A stretch of 64,000 bases of DNA from Hyphomicrobium_A sp963745205 (GCA_963745205.1 CAVUWX010000025.1:1-64000), one strand, 5' to 3'; positions 1 through 8,309 are shown, numbered from the stretch's first letter. Numbers and translations: made by a program. Notes: generated by a model not told the origin, from the letters alone.

Positions 1-290
1 CCCATTGAGTGCCCGTCAGGAAGGCCCGCTGGTCCGCCCCTCACAATGGAACCATTCCGCGCCGCGGGCAGTTGACTAAAAGCAGAGGCCAACCCCTCCC
101 CCAAACCCCAGCCTCTGCGAACGCCGACAAACCCCCGATTGTCGGCACCAAAGTGGGCCGCTGAGTTCCCCCGCTCGGCGGCCTTGCTCTTGCGACAGGG
201 CGATGGAGGATAATGTCGTCGGCTTTCGGAACCAGACGGCTCGCTCATCCGCGACTGGACCCCAACCACATGGGCGCGCCGAGGAGCTAC

Positions 291-1267
291 TCAGTAGACG
301 CCGCCGAGGCTCAGCATGAGGTTATAGTGCGGCGTGCCGGGGCCCTCGTGGCGGTAGCTTCGAGCGCGCTTTGGTGGGGCGTCAGCCGCCGGCGGCTTCA
401 CTGCGCCTGTGGGATCGAGGGCGGGGATCGCGACTCCCGGCGTGACGGGGGGCGCGCTCTGTTGCACGTCAACCGATGTGGGGACTGGGGCGCCGATCGC
501 CATGCGGCCTGGGAGTGGTTCGGTGGAAACGACCGTCGTTGGCACCGGCTTGAACAGCGGCTGTACCGCAGGGGCCTCGTTGGCCTTCCAGGGCAACACT
601 TCCTTCTGCGCCGTAGCGATCGCGGTGCGCTAGGTTGCTCCGTCTGCGCCGTGATGGGAAGCCCGACGCAGCGTCCCGATGCCGATAACGATTGGCCGGC
701 CGGGCATGCGCCGCACACCTTGTCGCTGTGCGACTGAATGAGCGTGAGCTGGACGTAGTCCGGCTGATCGAGCGGCAACGTCGCGTTGACGCGATCGGTG
801 AACTCCTTCATCGCGTCCTTGGTGGCATAGCCCCAGGAGCCATCTATGCGGCCCCAATAGCAGCCGACGCGCCGCAACTGCTGCTGGATGTCGAGAACGA
901 GCTTGTAGCGGGCATCGGGATCGCGCGGCGTAAGCTCAGTTGGCGCAGGCGTTGCAGCGGAGACGACCGTCGTCTGCCAACCCGTCTGCGCGTCGCTGGC
1001 GATGGGGGCTTGCGCCGGCTGCGGTGCCGGTGCGGGAGCTGCCGTCGCAAGATGCGGCCCGCGCCGGGCAGGCATCGACAGGGCGACGGAAGGCGAGAAC
1101 GAGCCCAGGCCAGAGGCCGGGGTGAACTTGGCAGGTGGCAGCGAGGTGGCCACGCGCTGCAGGCGGTGGAACGAAGCGCCGCTATCGACAGGCGCCGGCA
1201 GATAGACGAACAGCGCCACGCCAATTCCTGCCAGCAGTATGAAACCGCCGAGGCTGCGCATCTTCAC
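291..1267 (-). pseudogene. peptidoglycan-binding-like exported protein, frameshifted
   Basis: The N-terminus has a hydrophobic signal/anchor segment (about residues 5-26), then a Pro/Ala-rich linker, then a PG-binding-like region with LVLDIQQQLRRVGCYWG and a Cys-containing tail (VCGACPAGQSLSASGRCV). The main frame then degenerates into Arg/Ser-rich peptide, while another minus frame, readable from about 600 down to 291, continues with sensible sequence ending in SYRHEGPGTPHYNLMLSLGG. The two halves join if one base is gained or lost at about 605-635. Proteins of this type in Hyphomicrobiales are periplasmic and of unknown exact role. The frameshift may be real decay or a sequence error. Confidence 0.6.
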
Positions 1268-1612
1268 TCCTCAGGCTGCCGATCTCCAGCAGAGATATAA
1301 GTAGTGTTAGGCAATATCCCTAGAGCATCAACGATTCCGCATCCTTGATCGCCGACAAGTCGCGCTGTCTGAAGCGAACCACAAGAGCCCCGGTGCGACC
1401 GGGGCTCTTGCATCCGGGAGATGGCCAGAGGGCTAGGCCGTGTCACCCAGCAGGAGAACGGCAACGTTGGGCCGATTCTCTGAATGTCGTGTGCCGACTG
1501 GTCCGACTATCCCCGCTATCCACATATGCGCCTACACTCCGGCTGCATGGACTCCGGCTTGAGAACAACATGCGCGGCCTCGCCCGCGCATCCACGAACA
1601 TCATGTTGATCG
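1268..1612. other. intergenic region with a perfect hairpin
   Basis: No convincing gene. The only clear structure is the hairpin at 1382-1410, annotated separately. Confidence 0.5.
1382..1410. terminator. perfect 13-bp hairpin
   Basis: CAAGAGCCCCGGT, a 3-nt loop, then its exact complement. There is no T-run on either side, so it may be a terminator of the stem-only kind or another RNA structure. It lies upstream of the minus-strand gene that starts at 1267. Confidence 0.5.
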
Positions 1613-1885
1613 GTGCTCGTAAGTAGCCGGTGGGGTCGAACTGCCATCGCGCCTCAAGAGGTGGATGAACAGGAGACAGTTGAGGTGGTGGGCGCGAGAA
1701 CTGCCCAACTGTTCGGGCGTGAAGCCGACGCGATGCATGCTGTTCTCGTCAAGCGCGCCGACGAGCTCGTGGGCTGTATCGAAGGCTCGCCCGAGGAGGA
1801 AGAGTTGCGCGAACTCGCCGACGTGATCGATGCCTACGAGGTCAAGCGCTGGCCGAGCGGGAAGATGGCGGGCGGGAAGGGGTGA
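1613..1885 (+). CDS. small hypothetical protein
   Basis: A 90-aa acidic reading frame starting with GTG, with a plausible globular stretch EEELRELADVIDAYEVKRWP near the C-terminus. The true start could be an internal GTG at about 1661, because no strong ribosome-binding site precedes 1613. Its stop overlaps the GTG start of the next frame (GGGTGATC), which suggests translational coupling. No family recognised. Confidence 0.45.
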   Translation: MLVSSRWGRTAIAPQEVDEQETVEVVGARTAQLFGREADAMHAVLVKRADELVGCIEGSPEEEELRELADVIDAYEVKRWPSGKMAGGKG

Positions 1886-2148
1886 TCGGAAACGACGAGG
1901 TGGACGAGACCGCACGCGAAGAGCGGTTGCGGTGTGCAGTCGCCAGTGTGACTGGCTTCGATCTACGAAGGCAACACGACGGCACGTACCAAATCGTTTG
2001 GATGTCGGAGCTAACTGGCGCCGCTCTCCCGTTCGAAGATGGCATGACGCTCGACGATGTAGAGCATCGGTCGACAAGAACGCCGAGAAGCAGCACTAGC
2101 AGCAGTGAAGGAGAGGGCGATGGTGGACGACAAAAAGAGCGTCGATGA
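1882..2148 (+). CDS. small hypothetical protein
   Basis: An 88-aa frame whose GTG start overlaps the preceding stop. The central part (SVTGFDLRRQHDGTYQIVWM) looks like real protein with alternating hydrophobic residues. The last 25 residues are Ser/Arg/Gly-rich and overlap the next gene, so the natural end may be earlier and lost to a frameshift. No family recognised. Confidence 0.4.
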   Translation: MIGNDEVDETAREERLRCAVASVTGFDLRRQHDGTYQIVWMSELTGAALPFEDGMTLDDVEHRSTRTPRSSTSSSEGEGDGGRQKERR

Positions 2149-2398
2149 GGTGTGGGAGAACGATGTTCTCAGCCCTCAACCCATCGACGATTGGCGGCTG
2201 ATTGACGACTTCGCGCGCTGGGTGCGGCCGGACCTAACGACGATTGAAGTCCGCGAGCTCGTGACTCAATTTCTCGCCAGCCGCGAACGGCCTGACTTTC
2301 ATCCAGTGCACGAACGCAACCTTGTCGAGTCGATGCACGATGTCTGCTCGATGTTCGGCCGCTCAATTCGCTGGCGGGCAAAGGCGCCAATGTCGTGA
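2120..2398 (+). CDS. small hypothetical protein
   Basis: Start chosen at the ATG behind GGAGAGGGCG. The 92-aa product (MVDDKKSVDEVWENDVLSPQ...) is acidic with a helical centre (IDDFARWVRPDLTTIEVREL). It is third in a run of small plus-strand genes. The ribosome-binding region is nearly identical to that of the next small ORF at 2440. No family recognised. Confidence 0.5.
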   Translation: MVDDKKSVDEVWENDVLSPQPIDDWRLIDDFARWVRPDLTTIEVRELVTQFLASRERPDFHPVHERNLVESMHDVCSMFGRSIRWRAKAPMS

Positions 2399-2439
2399 AA
2401 TTCGAGCCCAAGGGCTAAGCAGTAGTGAAGGAGAGGGCG

Positions 2440-2568
2440 ATGGCTCCTGAACGCGACACTCACCGCCTGATTGGCGCCGCCAGCTCATCGGACCGTCCTG
2501 CCGTTCTGCTCGCCCTCTGCGAAGAAGCGCCTGCACCCCAATTCTGGCGGACGTTCTTCCAGCGGTGA
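2440..2568 (+). CDS. 42-aa small ORF
   Basis: ATG preceded by the same block (gtgaaggagagggcg) as the gene at 2120, so initiation is well supported. The product begins MAPERDTHRLIGAASSSDRP and ends FWRTFFQR. It may be the 5' remnant of a longer gene that shared its translation start with its neighbour. Function unknown. Confidence 0.4.
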   Translation: MAPERDTHRLIGAASSSDRPAVLLALCEEAPAPQFWRTFFQR

Positions 2569-2655
2569 CCCATATGCGATGCGACTTGGCCGCATCAAAC
2601 TAGGTTCATCAAGACGCTTCGCCGACAGGCTCGGAGAGAAATCGCCACTCCGGCA

Positions 2656-2868
2656 CTAGTTGGTCGCTTTTTTTCCATGCGTATCGTGCAGAATCGGTGG
2701 AAGCAGCCGTTCTTCATCGCCCTTAGTCCAATCGTTGGCAGCGGTGACGGTTGTCGTCCAATCCCCAATACCCAGGCGGGTGGGCGTGTAGAGCGCGTGC
2801 ATGAAAAGGGCGCTGACACAGATAGTGGAGACTATCATTGCTGTCAGGGAAATCATCATAAGGCGCAT
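2656..2868 (-). CDS. small exported or membrane-anchored hypothetical protein
   Basis: 70 aa with an N-terminal hydrophobic helix (MISLTAMIVSTICVSALFMH) followed by a polar tail. An AGGAG ribosome-binding site lies 7 nt before the ATG. Probably secreted or anchored in the inner membrane. No family recognised. Confidence 0.5.
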   Translation of the reverse strand: MRLMMISLTAMIVSTICVSALFMHALYTPTRLGIGDWTTTVTAANDWTKGDEERLLPPILHDTHGKKATN

Positions 2869-2930
2869 CTTGCTCTCCTGTCAGAGGTTAGGTCAAAGCT
2901 ATACATGCACTCGAACTGCGGATTTCAAAT

Positions 2931-3119
2931 CTAATGTCTTGCTGTCGCAAACGATCTGGCCATTCGCGAATTAACCTGACGCGCTGTTGCGACCGCAGCC
3001 GCGATTCCATCGTTGTGCTCGATGGCTTCCTCAACGACGCGTGCATCGTCGTCGTCGAGTCTGTCGGCGACATAGTCGCTGATGAGATCTGGCGTAATAT
3101 GGCAGGTTCGATCTAACAT
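2931..3119 (-). CDS. 62-aa anti-sigma-like small protein
   Basis: Start set at the ATG (3119) behind GGAGGTCGAAT. The upstream in-frame extension is not needed. The product, MLDRTCHITPDLISDYVADR..., has the layout of small zinc-finger anti-sigma N-termini (an acidic helix, DLISDYVADRLDDDDARVVEEA), but only one Cys/His pair is visible, so zinc binding and function are uncertain. Three consecutive Asp residues mark the centre. Confidence 0.5.
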   Translation of the reverse strand: MLDRTCHITPDLISDYVADRLDDDDARVVEEAIEHNDGIAAAVATARQVNSRMARSFATARH

Positions 3120-3389
3120 ATTCGACCTCCGACAAACTTGTTTCGGGCGTCGGCTGCTGCCGAAGCCTAAGCTGCGGTCCAGCGGCTTCGCCGAACGACT
3201 TCGATAACGCGTGACGCTAGCCATTGAAGTCAGGCCATCAGCTAAAGCGATTCACATGGTGCGGCGTGCGTGGAAATGTCGATTATTGTGAAGTTGCGTC
3301 GCGCCCATGTACGAGCGACAGGCAAGAAGTCGCTGCGCCTGAGGGGGCCGAAGGCGCCGGATGCTCGCACCACATCAGGGGCCGCTATT

Positions 3390-4065
3390 CAGTGCCGCAA
3401 TCACGATTTGATCTGGAGCAAGTCCCAGCCGCCGCGAATCAGCCAGCATTCCATTTGCATTCGGAGGGCGGATATAAATCCCACGCACATACATGCCTTC
3501 ATGCCGTACGCGGTTTTGGGCGCAGGGTTAATTATTGTCGTTTGCTTCCTTGCGCCCCCAAGTGCGACTCTCAACCATTCTCCTGGGCGAGTGATCTCCA
3601 TCGCAAACAAGCGATCTCAAAACGCACAGCCTGTCACTGGCGCGGAGGTCCTCAGGAGCTTTGCTCCCCATGGGCCGTGGTTCGATGCGGTGCCGGTCGA
3701 TGCCAAGAAAGGACTAGGCAGCGCTCAGGGGTCGCCGTCTGCCGTGTGGCAAACGGCTATCGTCACCGAAGGTGATACAGCGAGACGTTTCAGTCCGGCA
3801 GAGCAGCCAAATCAGGCGTGTAGCGCATGGCTGCAAGACTGGTCGGACCCGGAGAAACACGAAGGCCAGCTTGAGTGGATCCTCGGCTTTGTGACCGGCA
3901 GCAATTACCGCAGCGAAGGGCAGGGGCAACCAGAGGATACAGACGAGGTCGAAATCTTCATTGAGCACTACTGTCGGAACAATCCTGAGCATCAGCTTTT
4001 CATGGCGGCGGCAGCTCTCGTGCAAGAGAGCGGCGGCCCGGCAGCGTTGCACGAAATTGAGAAGT
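3390..4065 (+). repeat. segmental duplication, copy 1 (partner 34665-35195)
   Basis: From caatcacgatttgatc through the HdeA-like core this stretch matches 34680-35195 closely, including upstream non-coding bases and the ribosome-binding region. Copy 1 abuts an intact IS6 element; copy 2 has an IS6 end fragment about 0.6 kb upstream. Confidence 0.75.
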
Positions 4066-4169
4066 TCACGCCAGCGAGCCAGCCTTTGAAATCCGATGCA
4101 ACAAAGGCCGGTGCGGTCAGCGCAGATGAGAACGAGAACTCGGCGGTCGCGAGGCCACTGTCACAGTAA
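3474..4169 (+). CDS. HdeA/Rap1a-like two-cysteine secreted protein, copy 1
   Basis: The conserved core reads QACSAWLQDWSDPEKHEGQL, then EWILGFVTGSNY, then FIEHYCRNNPEHQLFMAAAA: two cysteines about 55 residues apart, as in HdeA/Rap1a-type small periplasmic proteins. A hydrophobic N-terminal segment (AVLGAGLIIVVCFL) serves as signal or anchor. It is about 90% identical in the core to the gene at 34754. Where that copy has GGAT-ATG this one has GGAT-ATA, so the normal start is lost; ATG at 3501 is the next in-frame candidate. The C-terminus (VARPLSQ) is encoded by the left end of the adjacent IS6 element, so the original end was replaced. Between signal and core there is an insert not found in copy 2. 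Confidence 0.6.
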   Translation: MNPTHIHAFMPYAVLGAGLIIVVCFLAPPSATLNHSPGRVISIANKRSQNAQPVTGAEVLRSFAPHGPWFDAVPVDAKKGLGSAQGSPSAVWQTAIVTEGDTARRFSPAEQPNQACSAWLQDWSDPEKHEGQLEWILGFVTGSNYRSEGQGQPEDTDEVEIFIEHYCRNNPEHQLFMAAAALVQESGGPAALHEIEKFTPASQPLKSDATKAGAVSADENENSAVARPLSQ

Positions 4170-4959
4170 CCCGGTGGCTTGGTACACTGGGCCATGTAGC
4201 GTTTGCTTATGGATAAGCTCTCATACCACCGTCACCGCTATCCGAGCATCGTCATCCAGCAGGCCATCTGGCTCTATTTCCGCTTTGCTCTGAGCTACCG
4301 CGACGTCGAGGATATGCTTGCCGAGCGTGGTATCGACGTGTCCTACGAGACGGTCCGCCGTTGGGCATTGAAGTTCGGCGCCATCATTGCCCGCAAGCTG
4401 AGACGAGGACGGTCTCGGCCGGACGTGCGGTGGCATCTCGATGAAGTGTTTGTCTCCATCAACGGCAGGCAGTTGTACGTCTGGCGTGCGGTGGACGGCG
4501 AAGGCGAGGTCCTCGATATCCTGGTTCAGCCACGGCGAGATCGCAAGGCGGCGCTCAAGCTGATGCGAAAACTCCTGAAGACGCAGGGCCTCACTCCGGC
4601 CACCATCGTGATCGACAAGCTCGGATCCTACCGCTCGGCGCTGCGCGAACTTGGGATTGCGCGGCGGCACGATACAGGTCGCTGGAAGAATAACCGGGCA
4701 GAGAATTCCCATCAGCCATTGCGACAGCGCGAACGGCGGATGAAGCGCTTCAAGTCCCCCGGGTCGGCACAGCGCTTTCTCTCAATCCACGCTGCCGTCT
4801 ACAATGTGTTCAACCTCCAACGCCAACTGATTTCCCGCCGAACCCTGCGCGCATTTCGCGCTCAGGCTATGCTGACCTGGCGCCACGCGACAGTCGCCGC
4901 GTGAGCCGTTGCGGCCATGCTCATTTGGCCTGCAAATTTCGGCTTAACGTGACAGTGCC
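4154..4959 (+). mobile_element. IS6-family insertion sequence, complete
   Basis: About 806 bp, matching the IS6 family size, with one transposase and short terminal inverted repeats: the left end has CACTGTCACAGTAA, the right end (reverse complement) GGCACTGTCACGTTAA. A second left-end fragment at 33990 shows the intact left terminus as GGCACTGTCACAG; here one extra C is present. I could not identify an 8-bp target duplication by eye. Confidence 0.8.
4209..4904 (+). CDS. IS6-family DDE transposase
   Basis: 231 aa, the usual length. The N-terminal HTH-like region is LSYRDVEDMLAERGIDVSYE. Catalytic DDE candidates are Asp in WHLDEVFV, Asp in IVIDKLGSY and Glu in NNRAENSHQP, followed by the family signature RQRERRMKRFKS. 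ATG at 4209 fits the usual MD-LSY start of the family; TTG at 4203 is the alternative. It catalyses replicative cointegrate formation in this family and can mobilise neighbouring DNA, which fits the duplicated HdeA-like gene. The frame is intact. Confidence 0.9.
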   Translation: MDKLSYHRHRYPSIVIQQAIWLYFRFALSYRDVEDMLAERGIDVSYETVRRWALKFGAIIARKLRRGRSRPDVRWHLDEVFVSINGRQLYVWRAVDGEGEVLDILVQPRRDRKAALKLMRKLLKTQGLTPATIVIDKLGSYRSALRELGIARRHDTGRWKNNRAENSHQPLRQRERRMKRFKSPGSAQRFLSIHAAVYNVFNLQRQLISRRTLRAFRAQAMLTWRHATVAA

Positions 4960-5314
4960 GCCTCAGGAGTGCCGCCATCTGATCTGTTTCAAATTTGTGA
5001 AGAGCCAACGGGCTTAGCTCGTCTGCTCGCAACTTGGTCCATGCGTCACGAGCTTGATATGAAATCGCGCTGCGATAACGGCGCTCGAGGAGCGACCTCT
5101 TTGAGCTTGTAGTCGTCTTGTAGTCGTCATGATCGCGCATGCACTTGGAAAGGGATGAGCATCCAGCCATACTGTTTATGGGTTGCTGCGCATGAAGCGC
5201 GGCCAGCGGTGCAGACGCGATGAACGGGGCACAAGAACTGATGCGGAGAGGCGGCAAGCCGCCCTGGATAAGTTGCCTGATCCGGTCTCTGACACAAGCG
5301 ATCACGGAGCAGTA

Positions 5315-5551
5315 ATGCCCAAGGGACCTAAGGGCCAGAAGCCTCCCGTGGTAGCCCCCAACAACTCGCTCACCAAGGCCATTGAAAGCTGGGAAAATGA
5401 GGGTGGCGCTCCCAGCATGGGCGACCGATCCCGCAAGAAAGGGAAGGACGAGAAGTCCTTCTTCGGCGACTTCCTTGAACACCCCGGCTCAGTCGGCGAA
5501 ATGCACTTCCCGTATGAGAACCGCAAGAAGCGCCCGCGCGACACTCCTTAG
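5315..5551 (+). CDS. 78-aa hypothetical protein
   Basis: ATG behind CGGAGCAGTA. The product (MPKGPKGQKPPVVAPNNSLT...) is hydrophilic, rich in Lys/Gly/Pro, with no membrane segment. It contains SFFGDFLEHPGSVGEMHFPY near the end. An in-frame upstream extension to 5183 lacks a ribosome-binding site. Function unknown. Confidence 0.5.
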   Translation: MPKGPKGQKPPVVAPNNSLTKAIESWENEGGAPSMGDRSRKKGKDEKSFFGDFLEHPGSVGEMHFPYENRKKRPRDTP

Positions 5552-5683
5552 CTCGCCCAGTATCATGGGTTTTATTGGCGCGAATGGTTCGTCCCGCCGA
5601 TCGTCGTTCCCGCTTTGTACGTTGCATTGCTCTCGGGGGCACAGGCCGCGGCTGGCTGGCCTCCAAAACGCTAGGAGGCAGCT

Positions 5684-5902
5684 ATCGCTCATCATCCAAG
5701 ACCGCAAGACGAAAGCCACGCAGCAAACGCCGTTGTAACGCGCGCGGTCGTGATTGCATTCATCGTCGCTATCCTCGTGTTTGGGAGCTTCTATCTGGGT
5801 TCGCGATGGGGTGCACCCTCGATCGGGCACAACGTCGGCTATCTCGTCACTGCCCGAGATCGGCCTCTAGGCATGGCGCTTCCAGACATCACGGATCAGT
5901 AA
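5684..5902 (+). CDS. possible 72-aa membrane peptide with ATC start
   Basis: A perfect AGGAGG at 5673-5678 is followed 5 nt later by ATC, then an open frame encoding a hydrophilic start, one clear membrane helix (AVVIAFIVAILVFGSFYLGS) and a short tail. There is no ATG, GTG or TTG between the ribosome-binding site and the helix. Either an ATG has mutated to ATC (decaying gene or base error), or a rare start is used. The 3' end overlaps the minus-strand small gene at 5867. Confidence 0.35.
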   Translation: MAHHPRPQDESHAANAVVTRAVVIAFIVAILVFGSFYLGSRWGAPSIGHNVGYLVTARDRPLGMALPDITDQ

Positions 5903-6079
5903 GAACAGGAAAACGGCGGCGGCTACAGCAAAGGCGAATAAAGACAAGCCGAAGGCCTTCCAGATGCCGTTATCCAATTGTCCGAGTAAGCGCCCCACAA
6001 GAACTGCGCAGAGCGCAAGCCCGACAATCCGGGCTGTTTTTATGAAGCGTGAATCTCGATAGTTCACGGCTGGCATCAT
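5867..6079 (-). CDS. small two-helix membrane protein
   Basis: 70 aa with two hydrophobic segments (ARIVGLALCAVLVGRLLG and AFGLSLFAFAVAAAVFLFLL) and a basic end, DVWKRHA. No strong ribosome-binding site is seen; a start a few codons in (GTG before NYRDSRF) is possible. Function unknown. Confidence 0.45.
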   Translation of the reverse strand: MMPAVNYRDSRFIKTARIVGLALCAVLVGRLLGQLDNGIWKAFGLSLFAFAVAAAVFLFLLIRDVWKRHA

Positions 6080-6110
6080 GCCATGGGGTGAATGTGAATG
6101 CCACCCTGCC

Positions 6111-6168
6111 GCCCGAGACGCCAGTGGCCGAGGTCGGAAAGCGCATGAAGTGCTCAGCGTCCGGCTCG
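6111..6168 (+). repeat. degenerate zinc-ribbon gene fragment, copy 1
   Basis: About 54 bases match 7289-7345 at roughly 80%. Copy 2 encodes MKCSACGSKKIDARP; here the second Cys codon is altered (MKCSASGSRK). The two fragments lie in direct orientation on either side of the DMT transporter gene. Confidence 0.5.
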
Positions 6169-6324
6169 AGGAAGAGTTGGGGCTTCCTGGTGCGAAAGGG
6201 CGTCGATTGGGTAGGCTGAGATCACTACGGCGCCGATCAGCCCGGCGGCGATCGCGATCGTTCTTCGGCTGCGGTCATCTCGCGCCCGACGCCAGCGTGA
6301 TGATCGTGTAAAGGATCGCAGCAT
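6154..6324 (-). CDS. possible small membrane peptide
   Basis: 56-aa frame with one hydrophobic segment (TIAIAAGLIGAVVISAYPID) after a basic start. No good ribosome-binding site. It overlaps the zinc-ribbon fragment, so it may be fortuitous. Confidence 0.25.
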   Translation of the reverse strand: MLRSFTRSSRWRRARDDRSRRTIAIAAGLIGAVVISAYPIDALSHQEAPTLPRAGR

Positions 6325-6362
6325 CCATTCGCTTAGCCCCCTCGCCGGCGGTCTTTTGCTCG

Positions 6363-7277
6363 ATGTCAGCCCCTTGGGTCTTCTTCGCATTTTCAGGCCC
6401 GGTATTGTGGGCCATCTCCACGCATTTGGACAAATATCTGGTCGAGCGGTATTTTAAGCGTGTCCACCCCGCCGTGCTGCTCGTGTTCACAGGTGTCACC
6501 AACTTGGTGGCACTCCCTTTCATTGTGGCCCTACGGCCTGGGGTTCTAGACCTCGGGATCGACGCGATTGCGCTGATGATGCTGTCAGGCGTGCTGCTCA
6601 TGGGCGCCGCGCTGTTCTACCTGCAGGCCTTGCAGTCGGAGGAAGCCTCGGTTGTCGCCCCGTTCTTCCAGGCCGCACCGCTGTTCGGGTTCGCTCTCGG
6701 TTATGCCGTGCTCGGCGAGCGGCTGTCGGGGCTGCAACTGCTGGGTGCCGCGCTCACCATTGCCGGAGCCGCAATTGCGGCCACGCGCTCAGGGAGCTTC
6801 GGCCGCTCATTCAATGCGCGATTAGTCATGCTGATGCTGGCTTGCGCCTTCACTGTGGCGCTGAGCTCACTCATCTTCAAGATGTTCACGCTGCGCGATG
6901 AATTCTGGACCACGACCTTCTGGCTGTTCATCGGTGAGGCCGCGTTTGGCGGGGCTGTGCTCGCGGTCGGTTCCTTTCGCCGGCAGTTCATCAGCATCCT
7001 GAGGACCAATACTGCCGCCGTCGTCGGGATCAATGGCGCAAACGAGGTGATCAATCTTGTCGGTGGTCTTGGCACCCGCTATGCCCTGCTGCTGGCGCCG
7101 CTCAGCCTCGTGCAGGCGATCGGTAGCACCACTACCGTCTTCGTATTCCTGTTCGGCATTGCGCTGTCGCTCTTCGTCCCCACCCTTGGCCGAGAGGATC
7201 TCTCCCGGAGCGAGTTGCGGCGCAAGGGAGCGGCGGCCGTGCTCGTGGCACTTGGCGTGGCGCTGATCAGCCGTTAA
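6363..7277 (+). CDS. EamA/DMT-superfamily transporter
   Basis: 304 aa with about ten hydrophobic helices arranged as two EamA repeats, the usual length for drug/metabolite transporters. Repeat 1 ends near ALFYLQALQSEEASVVAPF and GYAVLGERLSGLQLLGAALT, both typical EamA signatures; repeat 2 includes LAPLSLVQAIGSTTTVFVFL. Acts in the inner membrane as a proton- or gradient-driven exporter or permease of small metabolites; the substrate cannot be told from sequence. It stands alone between two direct fragments of a zinc-ribbon gene, as if inserted there. Confidence 0.85.
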   Translation: MSAPWVFFAFSGPVLWAISTHLDKYLVERYFKRVHPAVLLVFTGVTNLVALPFIVALRPGVLDLGIDAIALMMLSGVLLMGAALFYLQALQSEEASVVAPFFQAAPLFGFALGYAVLGERLSGLQLLGAALTIAGAAIAATRSGSFGRSFNARLVMLMLACAFTVALSSLIFKMFTLRDEFWTTTFWLFIGEAAFGGAVLAVGSFRRQFISILRTNTAAVVGINGANEVINLVGGLGTRYALLLAPLSLVQAIGSTTTVFVFLFGIALSLFVPTLGREDLSRSELRRKGAAAVLVALGVALISR

Positions 7278-7288
7278 GCGCCGCACCC

Positions 7289-7537
7289 TCAGTGCCCGAG
7301 ATCGGCAAGCACATGAAATGCTCGGCGTGCGGCTCGAAGAAAATCGACGCAAGGCCCAAGCTCTACGCCGGCGGCGTCGTGGCGTGCCCTCGACATCAGG
7401 AAGTCGAACCGGCCGAGCATCATGGTCCGCACGTCCTCGGCGGCCTCCTCGGGAAGCCTGATCGCGGCGGCATTCGTCCGGCTCCACTTGCGGTTGCCCT
7501 TCTTCTTGCGCTGCCCGTGTTTGCGTGATTGCCCCAA
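7289..7537 (-). CDS. possible small basic hypothetical protein
   Basis: 82-aa minus frame. The first 55 residues (RKKKGNRKWSRTNAAAIRLP... DVRTMMLGRFDFLMSRARHD) look like real protein, while the end overlaps the zinc-ribbon fragment on the other strand. Probably the 5' part of a gene cut at a junction. Low certainty. Confidence 0.3.
   Translation of the reverse strand: MGQSRKHGQRKKKGNRKWSRTNAAAIRLPEEAAEDVRTMMLGRFDFLMSRARHDAAGVELGPCVDFLRAARRAFHVLADLGH
7292..7414 (+). pseudogene. zinc-ribbon protein fragment, copy 2
   Basis: Begins VPEIGKH-MKCSACGSKKIDARPK, a CxxC half of a zinc ribbon seen in small rhizobial proteins. After about 40 residues (LYAGGVVACPRHQE) the frame continues into sequence that reads better on the other strand, so the gene appears truncated. 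The matching partner is at 6111. Confidence 0.4.
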
Positions 7538-7542
7538 TCACA

Positions 7543-8013
7543 TCAAAAACCGCTCGCGTTCGGCCGGCGTCGGAACACGGGAAGGTCGGTCCTACCGAAT
7601 AGATGATATCGCCAGGAGCCGAACATCTCATAGAGCCAATTGCGGATCGGCCTGGGAACGATGCGAAGCAGACCGAGCAATCGGACAGGGCCCTGCAGTT
7701 GCGCAGCGATCCGGAGCATGGCGGTGGATTTTGTGAAGGTCGCGCCACACTCGACGTAAACGATGGACGCTTGTTCGATGTCAGTGGCGTTGCCAGCTTC
7801 TGCCCTCGCGCAGCGGCCGAGAGTGGACTGCAACGGCGCGAATTTGAATAGGCCAGCCGGATCTCGCCTGATCACGAAATCGACGAAGGCATTGCAGACG
7901 TTACAGACCCCGTCGAAATAGATGACGCGATCGTGGGTTTCGCGAAGCGCGCTCGGATTGTCACCGGAGGCGGTTCGTTGATCCACAATGTGAGAGTTTG
8001 GGTGCTCGTTCAT
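7543..8013 (-). CDS. DCC-family thiol-disulfide oxidoreductase-like protein (DUF393)
   Basis: The signature RVIYFDGVCNVCNAFVDFVI matches the DxxCxxC motif of the DCC family (YuxK-like, thioredoxin-like fold). Further family features are FKFAPLQSTLGR and the C-terminal DRDGVYDKVA-like region IRNWLYEMFGSWRYHLFG. 156 aa from ATG at 8013, typical length; an upstream extension is Arg-rich and unlikely. Probable redox-active cytoplasmic protein of unknown substrate. Confidence 0.8.
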   Translation of the reverse strand: MNEHPNSHIVDQRTASGDNPSALRETHDRVIYFDGVCNVCNAFVDFVIRRDPAGLFKFAPLQSTLGRCARAEAGNATDIEQASIVYVECGATFTKSTAMLRIAAQLQGPVRLLGLLRIVPRPIRNWLYEMFGSWRYHLFGRTDLPVFRRRPNASGF

Positions 8014-8130
8014 ATATTTGATCACGACCCGTACTATCTCCCCATCGCGTTGCCAACTAGGAGGGCGTCGCCGAGCTTTTCGGTGAGCACCAACGCGTGG
8101 CCGCTCGCGGTAACCCGGGGTGCCGTCACA

Positions 8131-8162
8131 GACAAAGCCCGGCCTCACGGCCGGGCTTTGTC
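8131..8162. terminator. perfect 14-bp hairpin
   Basis: GACAAAGCCCGGCC, loop TCAC, then the exact complement ending in CTTTGTC. GC-rich stem with T-rich flank inside the arm, as in some bidirectional terminators. It lies upstream of the DCC gene on the minus strand. Confidence 0.55.
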
Positions 8163-8309
8163 TGCCGGATTGTCAGATCCGGCCCAAGTTCGAACCAAAA
8201 ACCTACGGCGGCCGATCACTCGGTCGCCGCATCAGATCTCACAAATTGTAATCGGTACCGTTAGATCACCGTTAGATGATGTCGATTTCGGCGATGTTCA
8301 CATGTCGAT

